Shown here: piece by piece, positions 7,220 to 14,683 of the stretch
Numbering within the stretch: the first letter of the stretch is position 1
How the letters are laid out: every line of letters begins with the position of its first letter
Assembly: GCA_023415815.1 (NCBI GenBank)
Contig: JAEZJL010000421.1
Location: forward strand, 1 to 17,063
DNA length: 17,063 nt
Source of the DNA: Bacillota bacterium
Lineage (GTDB): Bacteria; Bacillota; Clostridia; Acetivibrionales; DTU013
Direction: 5' to 3'
Position numbers and translations under genes: made by a program
Notes under the pieces: model-generated
Databases searched by the model: none
What the model saw: only the letters and a program-made list of their open reading frames with translations
Told to the model about the DNA's origin: nothing

Positions 7220-7388
7220 TATAAACTTTGATTATATGGGAGCTTTCAGACCGGGCCGTTAATTTACAAAATTCTATGTTACGCTGAGGTTACAATGTTT
7301 TTAAAGTTTGGTTTCAAAGGCGAAATGCCTGGAATATTGTTGTATTATGTTTATATACATATTTTAATCTGCAAGGCGAGGTATACAT

Positions 7389-9131
7389 ATGAAAAAGGCT
7401 ATTTCGATGATAGTGCTGGCTGTTGTTCTCTTTTACGCTTCCACTGCTTCTTTTGCAGCATCCGTGAGCCTGTCCGCCCTAAAAAGTATAAAATATATTA
7501 AAAACGGCAGCCAGGATGAATTCACCATATACACCCCCAATTACAAAGGCTATAAGGTTTACTGGATCGACAGCCCCGACAGGCTTATCGTTGATATCCC
7601 CAATAATAAATTAGCCGTCCAGGGCAAGCAGAATATCCCTGTGAACAGCCAATCGGTCAGCGCCGTAAGGTTCTCCCAGTTTACAAAAACGGCGGCCAGA
7701 GTCGTTTTTGATACAAAAGGCAGAGTACCGTACACTGTTAAAACCGGCAGCGGAAGCCTGACCATTACCATTGGAAAGGCCTTGTCCGTCAGCAGGGGCG
7801 ACGGCGAGGAAAGACCTGACCTCACGGATCAGCCGGATCAAACAGTTCAGCCGGAAGCGCCAGAAGTGCCGGAACAACCGGTTCAGCCGGAACTGCCTGT
7901 CCTGCCTCCTCAGAAGCTGTCCTTTTCGTCTGAAAATGGGAGCGACCGGATAACTATCCCCGGTGCAAATCACGACGGTTATAATATATTCAGGCTCACG
8001 GATCCGGACAGGGTGGTTATCGACGTCCCGAACCTCTCGTTATATGCGGGCCAGGAAATAATAGAAAGCAATGGGAAATTTGCCGGAACCATACGCACCT
8101 CCGCCTTAGATACGACAACCACCAGAATCGTTATGGACACCGCGGGCCAGCCGCAGTACCGTGTGGAAAATACGGGAGACGGCCTGGCGGTGGTCCTTGA
8201 AGAGTCCACCGTCAAAAACATGACTTACCATAATGCCGGTGACAGGGTCTTTGTGTCTCTGGACGTAGCGAAGCTTATGGAGCTTGTGCGCTCCGGCGAC
8301 GCCGCAGGAGGGGCCAACTCGTCGGCTGAGGAAGCCTGGAGCCTGAGGCAGCTTTATTCCGAAAACTACGACGGAACAGGCATGACCTATACCATGACCT
8401 TCCCCGCCGACCTTGCCAATATAGGCAGCGGCACGCTTCACATAAACGACGGGGTCATTGATTACATAGATGTGACAAACGACGCCTTCACACAGATCAC
8501 CAGCCTGACCTTCCATGCCAAAAGCAGATTAGCTTACCATCCCATTACAAACCTTGATACCTATAGTACGGAGGTCAATATCCTGGAATCCTATTCCTCT
8601 GCCGACAGGCTTGTAGTAATCGATCCGGGGCACGGAGGAAGCGACCCCGGAGCGAATTACGGCGACCTCCTTGAAAAAGACCTGAACCTGAAAATAGCGC
8701 TTAAGGTGAACGAAATATTGAAGGACAAGGGTGTAAAAACCTATATGACCAGGGATGACGACACCTTCATACCCCTCCATACAAGGGCAGATTTAGCGAA
8801 CAATCTCAACGCTTCGCTTTTCCTGAGCATACACAACAACGCCTTCAATTCCAGCGAATACGGGACGGAAACGCTGTACTACCCCGGAGATACGGGAAGC
8901 GGCTTTGCGAGGATCGTCCAGGACACTCTGGTAAATGCGCTCGGCACAAACGACCGGGGCATCATCCAGAGGCCGAACCTTGTCGTGCTAAATTCCACAA
9001 AAATGCCTGCCGTTATAGCGGAGATAGCTTTCCTGACAAATCCGGACGACAGGGCCAAGCTGACGGACGACAGCTTTCTCCAGAAAGCAGCCGAGGCCCT
9101 TGCGGATGCGGTCGTAAAAGCGCTGGGCTAA
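7389..9131 (+). CDS. Secreted N-acetylmuramoyl-L-alanine amidase with AMIN domains (Amidase_3)
   Basis: A 580-residue exported cell-wall hydrolase that cuts the bond between N-acetylmuramic acid and L-alanine in peptidoglycan. Residues 1-24 are a signal peptide (MKKAISMIVLAVVLFYASTA, then SFAAS). Two AMIN-like beta domains lie at about 28-135 and 180-275, each with a Y-[KN]-[VI]-[YF] and DRL/VIDVPN-type core (SPDRLIVDIPN; DPDRVVIDVPN), joined by a P/E/Q-rich linker at about 141-178. A third related, more diverged segment occupies about 285-400. The zinc amidase domain is at 407-580, with H415 (DPGHGG), E429 (LLEKDLNL), H482 (SIHNNA) and catalytic E545 (VIAEIAFL) all present, so it should be active. 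GAGGT lies six bases before the ATG. AMIN domains usually target the enzyme to the wall. It is the only plus-strand gene here. Confidence 0.93.
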   Translation: MKKAISMIVLAVVLFYASTASFAASVSLSALKSIKYIKNGSQDEFTIYTPNYKGYKVYWIDSPDRLIVDIPNNKLAVQGKQNIPVNSQSVSAVRFSQFTKTAARVVFDTKGRVPYTVKTGSGSLTITIGKALSVSRGDGEERPDLTDQPDQTVQPEAPEVPEQPVQPELPVLPPQKLSFSSENGSDRITIPGANHDGYNIFRLTDPDRVVIDVPNLSLYAGQEIIESNGKFAGTIRTSALDTTTTRIVMDTAGQPQYRVENTGDGLAVVLEESTVKNMTYHNAGDRVFVSLDVAKLMELVRSGDAAGGANSSAEEAWSLRQLYSENYDGTGMTYTMTFPADLANIGSGTLHINDGVIDYIDVTNDAFTQITSLTFHAKSRLAYHPITNLDTYSTEVNILESYSSADRLVVIDPGHGGSDPGANYGDLLEKDLNLKIALKVNEILKDKGVKTYMTRDDDTFIPLHTRADLANNLNASLFLSIHNNAFNSSEYGTETLYYPGDTGSGFARIVQDTLVNALGTNDRGIIQRPNLVVLNSTKMPAVIAEIAFLTNPDDRAKLTDDSFLQKAAEALADAVVKALG

Positions 9132-9135
9132 AAGC

Positions 9136-9714
9136 TCAAGCCAGTATAGGCTGCAGCTGCCTTCCCTGCAGCGCCTCCAGGACCGTCGGTATGATCAGCT
9201 CGAATTTTGCCATGATTGAGTTGCACTTCTTTACCGGGTCGTCCTGGCCGAAGGGCACGAAATAGATGTTTTTCATATCCAGCAGCGTACCGAGGTTCCT
9301 TGCGTTCGCGCCCAGCCCGTCATTGGTGGAAACAGCTATCACGACGGGCCTGCTGTTGCGCATATGCGCCTTGCACGCCATTGTTACAGACGTATCCGTT
9401 ATGCCGTTGGCCAGCTTGCCCAGCGTATTTCCCGTACACGGTGCCACAACAATCACGTCCAGCAGAGCCTTAGGGCCGATCGGCTCGGCCTCTACTATCG
9501 TTTTGACAAGCTTCTTTCCGGTGATTCCCTCCATCTTTGTCTTCCAGTCCTCGGCCCTGCCGAATTTCGTGTCAAAGCTGTCCACAGCTCCTGATATTAT
9601 CGGCATTATGTCGGCTCCCTCAGCCACCATTTTCTCCAGCTCCCGTATTGTTTTATCAAAGGTACAGAAGGAGCCGGTAAAGGCAAAGCCCGCTTTTATT
9701 CCCTGAAGCAGCAT
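9136..9714 (-). CDS. dpaB: Dipicolinate synthase subunit B
   Basis: A 192-residue flavoprotein-like subunit (SpoVFB type) that with DpaA converts dihydrodipicolinate to dipicolinic acid in the mother cell during sporulation. The N-terminal AGFAFTGSFCTFDKTIRELE, the VVAPCTGNTLGKLANGITD block near 89-107 and VIAVSTNDGLGANARN near 129-144 are the usual DpaB signatures of this phosphopantothenoylcysteine-decarboxylase-like fold. GGGGGTG six bases before the ATG supports the start, three bases beyond the dpaA stop, so the two are an operon. The stop codon is only 4 bases from the stop of the convergent amidase. No asd, dapG or dapA follows, unlike in Bacillus. A 7-bp GC-rich hairpin (9150-9172) lies within its last codons, without a T run. 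Confidence 0.93.
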   Translation of the reverse strand: MLLQGIKAGFAFTGSFCTFDKTIRELEKMVAEGADIMPIISGAVDSFDTKFGRAEDWKTKMEGITGKKLVKTIVEAEPIGPKALLDVIVVAPCTGNTLGKLANGITDTSVTMACKAHMRNSRPVVIAVSTNDGLGANARNLGTLLDMKNIYFVPFGQDDPVKKCNSIMAKFELIIPTVLEALQGRQLQPILA

Positions 9715-9717
9715 GTA

Positions 9718-10590
9718 TTACACCCCCAACTCCTCAATGATGTTATAGATCGTCTCTTTTATAAATTTGGCAGCGGTCACGGGCGCCACCTTGCCCGGCA
9801 GCGACAGCGCCCATATGACCTTGATGCCCAGCGCCTTCGCCCTTTCGAAATCCACTCCGCCCGGCTTTGAAGCCAGGTCGATGACCAGGCACTCGCGGTT
9901 CAGCTTGCCTAGCAGGCTTGCGTCCAGAATTTTGTGCGGTATGGTATTGAATATTATATCCATTTTACCCAGGTAATCGCTCAGCTCGTTTATGTAAACG
10001 GGCTTATAGCCATAGCTCTTGATCCATGCGATATCCTGGTATTTCCTTGCCTCCACAAATACCTTGGCTCCTATGCCCTTGAGCATATTCGAAAGGATCT
10101 TTCCTATCCTTCCGAAGCCCAGGACAAGCACCCTGCTGTCGTGAATCGTCGCCGGCGTCTCCTCCATGGCTATCTGTATGGCTCCTTCGGCTGTAGGTAT
10201 GGCGTTTAGCACAGCCATTTCCTCTCTCTCGAGGATGTCAATGTCATATACATTGTAGGCCTCCGCCAGATGGGCAATTTTGTCGCTGATCCTGCCGGCT
10301 ATGAACAGCTGATTTTTCTTCATTATTTTAAAGACCTCGTTTATGTATATCTTTTCCGGATGGAAAGGTGCGAACAATGTTTCGTTGTCATTCGAGCAGG
10401 GCAACGGTCCTATCACAATATCCGAGTCGTCGATTGCAGCCTGCAGGTCTTCGTTTTCCGTCAGCCTCATTTCAAAGCCCGCATTTTTGTAACCGTATAT
10501 GTTAACCGTATTCAAGTCTTCGGATATCAACTCCGCCAGCTTCACACTCCTCAAATCTCCTCCGATTACCGTGTATTTCTTTGAGCTCAT
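9718..10590 (-). CDS. dpaA: Dipicolinate synthase subunit A
   Basis: A 290-residue NAD(P)-binding subunit (SpoVFA type) that catalyses, with DpaB, the last step to dipicolinic acid, the calcium-binding compound of the spore core needed for heat resistance. The N-terminal KYTVIGGDLRSVKLAELI is the typical DpaA N-terminal segment, and a second Rossmann motif GFGRIG at 158-163 (VLVLGFGRIGKIL) binds the dinucleotide. Length and order match the family. Six G residues (10599-10604) eight bases before the ATG form the ribosome binding site. dpaB follows after three bases. Its position downstream of the rpsO-pnp-M16 cluster matches the Bacillus arrangement. Expression is likely mother-cell specific; a possible sigma-K promoter lies upstream, beyond an intrinsic terminator-like hairpin. 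Confidence 0.95.
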   Translation of the reverse strand: MSSKKYTVIGGDLRSVKLAELISEDLNTVNIYGYKNAGFEMRLTENEDLQAAIDDSDIVIGPLPCSNDNETLFAPFHPEKIYINEVFKIMKKNQLFIAGRISDKIAHLAEAYNVYDIDILEREEMAVLNAIPTAEGAIQIAMEETPATIHDSRVLVLGFGRIGKILSNMLKGIGAKVFVEARKYQDIAWIKSYGYKPVYINELSDYLGKMDIIFNTIPHKILDASLLGKLNRECLVIDLASKPGGVDFERAKALGIKVIWALSLPGKVAPVTAAKFIKETIYNIIEELGV

Positions 10591-10615
10591 CGTATTATCC
10601 CCCCAGCGTTGACTG

Positions 10616-10642
10616 AATAAAAAGCCCGAGCTGTATCGGGCT
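10616..10642 (-). terminator. Intrinsic terminator-like hairpin in the dpaA leader
   Basis: On the minus strand AGCCCGA (10636-10642) pairs with TCGGGCT (10623-10629) around a six-base loop, followed by TTTTATT. It is 26 bases upstream of dpaA. It either ends transcription from upstream or acts as an attenuator if the dpaA promoter lies beyond it. Confidence 0.75.
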
Positions 10643-10662
10643 CTCTGTGTTATTGTTCATTA

Positions 10663-10690
10663 CATTTTATGTTTATCTGGAATAACAGGT
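10663..10690 (-). promoter_or_regulatory. Possible sigma-K-type promoter of dpaAB
   Basis: On the minus strand AC (10689-10690), then 17 bases, then CATAAAATG (10663-10671) resembles the Bacillus sigma-K pattern AC-N16/17-CATANNNTA at all but one position. dpaAB is a late mother-cell operon in Bacillus, which makes this plausible, but the consensus is short and I have not tested how often it occurs by chance. Confidence 0.35.
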
Positions 10691-10693
10691 GCT

Positions 10694-10706
10694 TGTACCG
10701 GGTACA
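10694..10706. repeat. Perfect short palindrome upstream of the possible dpaA promoter
   Basis: TGTACC-G-GGTACA is a perfect 6-bp inverted repeat with one central base, directly upstream of the putative -35 position. It could be a protein-binding site for a dimeric regulator. There is no transcription factor gene nearby to link it to. Confidence 0.3.
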
Positions 10707-10742
10707 GAAGAATGAACGCTCGAAAAAAGGCGGGATTACAGC

Positions 10743-10779
10743 AGAAAACCGGCGGTCCGCAACGGTACGCCGGTTTTCT
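10743..10779 (-). terminator. Strong hairpin after the M16 peptidase, probable terminator
   Basis: A perfect 12-bp stem (AGAAAACCGGCG at 10743-10754 with CGCCGGTTTTCT at 10768-10779) begins 17 bases beyond the M16 stop. The 13-base loop can itself form a CCG/CGG mini-stem. On the minus strand the T residues lie in the descending arm (GGTTTTCT) with a poor T tract after it; on the plus strand the T tract is better, but no plus-strand gene precedes it. Confidence 0.6.
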
Positions 10780-10795
10780 TATTGTATTTATATTA

Positions 10796-12064
10796 TCAAT
10801 TTTTTAAAATATCCGTCAGACCCACGGGCACAAAGTCCTGCTTTATATTGCCCACGATGGAAACGCCCGCGCCCCCGGTATTGAAGACTCTCTCGATTAT
10901 ATCGTCTATGACCTCCATGGATATCGCGTCTATTTTCCCCAGGACCTCTTCCGGCGTATCGATATATCCGAGCATCAGTTCCGACTTGCCGATGCTGTTC
11001 ATTCTGCTGCTCGTGCTTTCGAGCCCAAGGATATAGTTGCCCTTTAGCTGTTCCCTGGACTTTGCAAGCTCGTCGGACTTTATTCCTTTTTTGACCAGCA
11101 GCCTGATTTCATCCCTTATGAGCTGGAAGACCTCATTGATCTGCTCGGGCTTCATGCCTGCGTATATGGTGAATAGACCTGCATTCTTGTATGCCGAGGG
11201 GTATGAATAGATGGAATACACAAGGCCCTTCTTCTCCCGTATTTTCTGGAAAAGACGGGAGCTCATGCCTCCTCCGAAAATATTATTTACGGCCAGCAGC
11301 GAATAGAGTCTGTCGTTCCCGTGCTCAATGCCTTCAAAGCCCAGGCACAGGTGGACCTGCTCGGTATCCTTCTCCCTTATTTTCAGGCCCGGCTTGAATA
11401 TGACGGCCTCATACACAGTCTTCTTTGCCGCCTCTGCCTTCCAGCCGCCAAAATATTTTCCGACAAGGCTTAGAAGGTCTTCCTCCTCGAAATTTCCCGC
11501 GACGGATATAACGACATTCTCGGGACCGTAGTTCTCGGTCATGTAGCCCCGGATCATTTCCTTGTTTATTGTCCTCAGGCATTTCTGGGTTCCAAGTATG
11601 GGATAGCCTATGGAATTGCCGTCCCATACCGTCTCGGACAGTATGTCGTGCACGAGCTCCTCGGGCGAATCCTCATACATGCCTATCTCTTCAAGGATGA
11701 CCTTTTTTTCAACCGCTATATCCTTTTTGACAAAGGTCGAATTGAAAAACATATCTGCTAAAACATCCAGTGCAATGTCCAGATGCGTATCGAGAGTCTT
11801 GGCGTAAAAGCATGTGCATTCCTTGCCGGTAAAGGCGTTCAGCTGTCCGCCGATATTGTCGATGGCCTCGGCTATCCCGGCGGCGCTTCGCTTTTCCGTA
11901 CCTTTAAAGAGCATATGTTCAATAAAATGCGATATGCCGTTATTACGTATGTTCTCGTTCCTTGAGCCTGTTTTTACCCATATGCCCAGCGAAACGGACC
12001 TTACGTACGGTATTTTTTCACAAACCACTCTTACGCCGTTTCCCAATATATGCTTTTTATACAT
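10796..12064 (-). CDS. M16 family zinc peptidase (pitrilysin / processing-protease-like)
   Basis: A 422-residue M16B-type metallopeptidase, the length usual for the bacterial YmxG/MlpA group. The inverted zinc motif HFIEH is at 46-50, with E49 as the catalytic base and H46 and H50 as ligands. The third ligand is in VILEEIGMYEDSPEE, probably E126. The C-terminal half has the substrate-clamping FGGGMSSRLFQKIREKKGLVYSIYS segment (residues about 265-290) typical of the family. It is predicted cytoplasmic, with no signal peptide. In Bacillus the homologous gene follows pnpA in the same cluster before spoVFA; here the start is 13 bases after the pnp stop, with GGCGG upstream, so it is probably co-transcribed with pnp. 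The physiological substrate is unknown. Confidence 0.92.
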   Translation of the reverse strand: MYKKHILGNGVRVVCEKIPYVRSVSLGIWVKTGSRNENIRNNGISHFIEHMLFKGTEKRSAAGIAEAIDNIGGQLNAFTGKECTCFYAKTLDTHLDIALDVLADMFFNSTFVKKDIAVEKKVILEEIGMYEDSPEELVHDILSETVWDGNSIGYPILGTQKCLRTINKEMIRGYMTENYGPENVVISVAGNFEEEDLLSLVGKYFGGWKAEAAKKTVYEAVIFKPGLKIREKDTEQVHLCLGFEGIEHGNDRLYSLLAVNNIFGGGMSSRLFQKIREKKGLVYSIYSYPSAYKNAGLFTIYAGMKPEQINEVFQLIRDEIRLLVKKGIKSDELAKSREQLKGNYILGLESTSSRMNSIGKSELMLGYIDTPEEVLGKIDAISMEVIDDIIERVFNTGGAGVSIVGNIKQDFVPVGLTDILKN

Positions 12065-12077
12065 AATATACCGCCGG

Positions 12078-14186
12078 CTATTGCTTCTGGCTGTGCTCTT
12101 CCGGCATGGCGTCCTTCCTTGAGAGGTTTATACGTCCCTGTTTATCCACTTCAAGGACCTTGACCAGAATTTCGTCGCCTACCTTTACAACATCCTCAAC
12201 CTTGGCAACGCGCTTGTGGTCGAGCTTGGAGATGTGCACAAGGCCTTCCTTCCCGGGCGCAAATTCCACAAATGCCCCGAAGGTCATCAGCCTGGTGACC
12301 TTGCCCATGAATACCTGTCCGGGCTGCGCTTCCTTCACGATGGCTTCGATGATCTGCAGCGTCCTGAGGCCTGCCTTTTCGTCGGAGGTTGCCACAAATA
12401 CCCTGCCGTCGTCCTCAATGTCTATCTTGACGCCGGTCTCGGCAATGATCTTATTGATAATTTTTCCGCCCGGTCCGATAACGTCCCTGATCTTGTCGGG
12501 GTCTATCGTCATGGTGAACATTTTGGGCGCATACGGCGACAGCTGCTTCCTGGGCTCTGCGATGACCGGCGCGATTACTTCGTCCAGTATCTGTACGCGT
12601 CCCTTGCCGGTGAGCTCGAAAGCTTGGCGGATGATCTCGTATGTGAGCCCGTCCGACTTGATATCCACCTGAATTGCCGTTATACCCTTCTTTGTGCCGG
12701 CGACCTTGAAGTCCATGTCGCCGAAGAAGTCCTCTATGCCCTGTATATCCATGAAGGTAATGAATCTGTCCGGATTGACATCATCAATCACAAGTCCTGC
12801 GGATATTCCTGCTACCGGCGCTTTGATGGGTACGCCCGCGTCCATCAGTGCAAGCGTGCTTCCGCATACGCTGCCCTGAGAGGTTGAGCCGTTTGACATG
12901 AGCACCTCGGAAACCAGCCTTATGGCATACGGAAATTCTTCTTCATTGGGAATCACAGGGACCAGAGCCTTTTCGGCAAGCGCGCCATGGCCTATTTCCC
13001 TTCTGCCAGGGCCCCTGGAGGTCTTTGCCTCGCCGACGCTGTAAGCGGGGAAATTGTAGTGGTGCATGTATCTTTTTTCTTCCTCGAGGTCTACGCCATC
13101 CAGCATCTGCACCTCGCCTATGCCCCCGAGTGTAACCGTTGTGAGCACCTGCGTCTGGCCCCTCTGGAACAGACCCGAGCCGTGGGTTCTTGGCAGAATC
13201 GAAACGCCCGCCGACATCTTTCTTATCTCGTCAAGCCTTCTGCCGTCCACCCTCTTGCCCTCTTCAAGGATATATTCGCGCACAACCTTTTTCTCCAGCT
13301 TGTATATCGCTTCGTTTATCGAGGTTTTTGCATCCGGGAAGGTTTCCACAAGGCCCAGTTGAACCTCCTCGGTCAGCCTGGCTACCTTGTCGTCCCTGTC
13401 CGTCTTGTCTACGGCGAGGACGGCTTCGCGCATTTTGCCGTATGCCAGCTCCTTGACAGCCGAGAAAAGCTCCTGCGGCACTTCGGAGGATTTGTATTCG
13501 AATTTGGGCTTGCCGACCTCAGCCACTATGCCGTTAATGAAGTCGACCACCCTTTTAATCTCTTTATGTCCTTCTATAATTGCGTTCAGCATGACCTGAT
13601 CGGGCACTTCCTTCGCTCCCGCTTCGATCATGGTGATCTTTTCCTTTGTTCCCGCCAGAGTGACATACATTTCACTCCTGTCCCTCTGTGCGGAGTCCGG
13701 ATTGAAGATGACCTCTCCGTCTATAAGTCCAAGCACTACGCCGCCGATAGGTCCGCCAAACGGTATATCCGAAATGCTCAGGGCAACCGACGAACCGATC
13801 ATTGCGGCTATTTCCGGGGAATTGTCCTGATCCACCGACATAACAGTATTTATAACGGTTACATCATTTCTGAGGTCCTTGGGGAACAGCGGGCGGATAG
13901 GTCTGTCGATGACCCTTGACGTGAGGACCGCCCTTTCCGAGGGCTTGCCTTCCCTTTTGATGAAACCGCCCGGTATTTTACCTACGGCATAAAGCCTTTC
14001 TTCATAGTCGACGCTCAACGGGAAGAAATCGATTCCTTCCCTTGGCGAGCCCGAAGCCGTGGCTGTGGACATGATGACGGTATCGCCGTATCTGACCAGC
14101 GCCGAGCCGTTGGCAAGCTGCGCCAGTTCTCCTGTCTCTACGGTCAGAGTCCTTCCTGCGAGGTCCATTGTAAATTTTTTGCTCAT
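12078..14186 (-). CDS. pnp: Polyribonucleotide nucleotidyltransferase (PNPase)
   Basis: A 702-residue phosphorolytic 3'-5' exoribonuclease that degrades RNA to nucleoside diphosphates and takes part in mRNA turnover. Domains in order are RNase PH 1 (about 5-140, with FFPLSVDYEER and GGFIKREGKPSE), an alpha-helical linker, RNase PH 2 (about 300-540, with RTHGSGLFQRGQTQ and DIQGIEDFFGDMDFKVAGT), a KH domain (about 559-623, GPGGK loop), and an S1 domain (about 624-695, GKVTRLMTFGAFVEF and GLVHIS). The frame stays open 39 bases further upstream, but I choose the ATG at 14184-14186 because AAGGAGG (14194-14200) is seven bases before it and the family starts MSKKF-like. It follows rpsO and its terminator, has its own -10 box, and a long hairpin leader. 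Confidence 0.97.
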   Translation of the reverse strand: MSKKFTMDLAGRTLTVETGELAQLANGSALVRYGDTVIMSTATASGSPREGIDFFPLSVDYEERLYAVGKIPGGFIKREGKPSERAVLTSRVIDRPIRPLFPKDLRNDVTVINTVMSVDQDNSPEIAAMIGSSVALSISDIPFGGPIGGVVLGLIDGEVIFNPDSAQRDRSEMYVTLAGTKEKITMIEAGAKEVPDQVMLNAIIEGHKEIKRVVDFINGIVAEVGKPKFEYKSSEVPQELFSAVKELAYGKMREAVLAVDKTDRDDKVARLTEEVQLGLVETFPDAKTSINEAIYKLEKKVVREYILEEGKRVDGRRLDEIRKMSAGVSILPRTHGSGLFQRGQTQVLTTVTLGGIGEVQMLDGVDLEEEKRYMHHYNFPAYSVGEAKTSRGPGRREIGHGALAEKALVPVIPNEEEFPYAIRLVSEVLMSNGSTSQGSVCGSTLALMDAGVPIKAPVAGISAGLVIDDVNPDRFITFMDIQGIEDFFGDMDFKVAGTKKGITAIQVDIKSDGLTYEIIRQAFELTGKGRVQILDEVIAPVIAEPRKQLSPYAPKMFTMTIDPDKIRDVIGPGGKIINKIIAETGVKIDIEDDGRVFVATSDEKAGLRTLQIIEAIVKEAQPGQVFMGKVTRLMTFGAFVEFAPGKEGLVHISKLDHKRVAKVEDVVKVGDEILVKVLEVDKQGRINLSRKDAMPEEHSQKQ

Positions 14187-14217
14187 TTGATTGCCTCCTT
14201 CTGCAATTTGTACAGAA

Positions 14218-14333
14218 CGGAGCAAAGGACAGGTTACAGAAAACGGACACCAGAAACCGGATCAACCTCCGAAACGGCCCATCCGGGCTCTGGTCTCTGT
14301 TCTCTGCTTCCTGTCTGCTTCAAGCCTTCTCCG
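14218..14333 (-). promoter_or_regulatory. Long imperfect hairpin in the pnp leader
   Basis: Four nested complementary blocks fold this leader into one long stem. They are CGGAG/CTCCG (14218-14222 with 14329-14333), GACAGG/CCTGTC (14228-14233 with 14310-14315), ACAGA/TCTGT (14236-14240 with 14296-14300), and ACCAGA-CCGGAT with ATCCGG-TCTGGT (14249-14262 with 14281-14294). The innermost stem of 12 pairs with a 2-base internal loop is convincing. In enterobacteria pnp is autoregulated through an RNase III-cleaved leader hairpin, and this could be a clostridial analogue; that is inference. Confidence 0.55.
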
Positions 14334-14345
14334 TCTGTAATTTTT

Positions 14346-14351
14346 ATTATA
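14346..14351 (-). promoter_or_regulatory. -10 box of a pnp promoter
   Basis: A perfect TATAAT on the minus strand lies between the rpsO terminator and the pnp leader. I find no good -35 box at the right distance, so the promoter is only half supported. Confidence 0.4.
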
Positions 14352-14360
14352 CTCAGTTTA

Positions 14361-14394
14361 TAAAAAATAATGAGCGGTCGCCCCGCTCATTATT
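14361..14394 (-). terminator. rpsO intrinsic terminator
   Basis: A 12-bp perfect stem (14366-14377 with 14383-14394) with a 5-base loop is followed by TTTTTATAA on the minus strand. The first stem base is the last base of the rpsO stop codon. It separates rpsO from pnp, so pnp must be served by its own promoter or by read-through. Confidence 0.92.
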
Positions 14395-14657
14395 TATTTC
14401 CTCAGGTTAAGCTTTTCAACAATCGCACGATATCTTTCTATATTGTTATCCTGCAAATAGTTCAGAAGTCCCCTTCTCTGGCCGACCATCTTCAGAAGTC
14501 CCCTTCTGGAGTGGTGATCCTTTTTGTGGAGCTTCAGATGCTCGTTCAGGTGATTGATCCTCTCTGTGAGAATCGCTACCTGGACTTCCGGCGACCCTGT
14601 ATCGCCTTCGTGCAGCTTGTACTTGTCAATAATTTCGCTCTTGGCTTCCTTAATCAT
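14394..14657 (-). CDS. rpsO: 30S ribosomal protein S15
   Basis: An 87-residue ribosomal protein, the usual length, which binds 16S rRNA early in 30S assembly and contacts the 50S subunit. The sequence runs MIKEAKSEIIDKYKLHEGDT, with GSPEVQVAILTERI, HLKLHKKDHHSRRGLL and GQRRGLLNYL, all canonical for S15. The frame is open further upstream to an ATG at 14727-14729, but AGGAGG (14667-14672) precedes the ATG at 14655-14657 and the family begins there. Upstream are a promoter and a structured leader, and its own terminator follows directly. The gene contains a 17-bp direct repeat that encodes the two RRGLL motifs. Confidence 0.97.
   Translation of the reverse strand: MIKEAKSEIIDKYKLHEGDTGSPEVQVAILTERINHLNEHLKLHKKDHHSRRGLLKMVGQRRGLLNYLQDNNIERYRAIVEKLNLRK
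14461..14507. repeat. 17-bp direct repeat inside rpsO
   Basis: TTCAGAAGTCCCCTTCT occurs at 14461-14477 and again at 14491-14507, exactly 30 bases apart. It encodes the duplicated RRGLL motif of S15 with identical codons, and each copy holds a small AGAAG/CTTCT inverted repeat. Confidence 0.9.
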
Positions 14658-14683
14658 TAATAAATCCTCCTTATTGTTAATCC

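Noticed and set aside
10595..10660. A 21-codon minus-strand frame before dpaA that could be a leader peptide (MNNNTESPIQLGLF...)
   Set aside because: No ribosome binding site precedes it and its start codon would lie at or before the expected transcription start of the putative promoter. Its codons simply traverse the terminator hairpin.
10743..10779. The 12-bp hairpin as part of a plus-strand small RNA gene
   Set aside because: It has a decent T-rich tail on the plus strand, but no promoter or conserved element upstream on that strand could be defended; the position right after the M16 stop explains it better.
12987..13919. A 310-codon plus-strand open frame opposite pnp
   Set aside because: It lies entirely antisense to a highly conserved gene, has no ribosome binding site of note, and its composition is that of a shadow frame in GC-rich codons.
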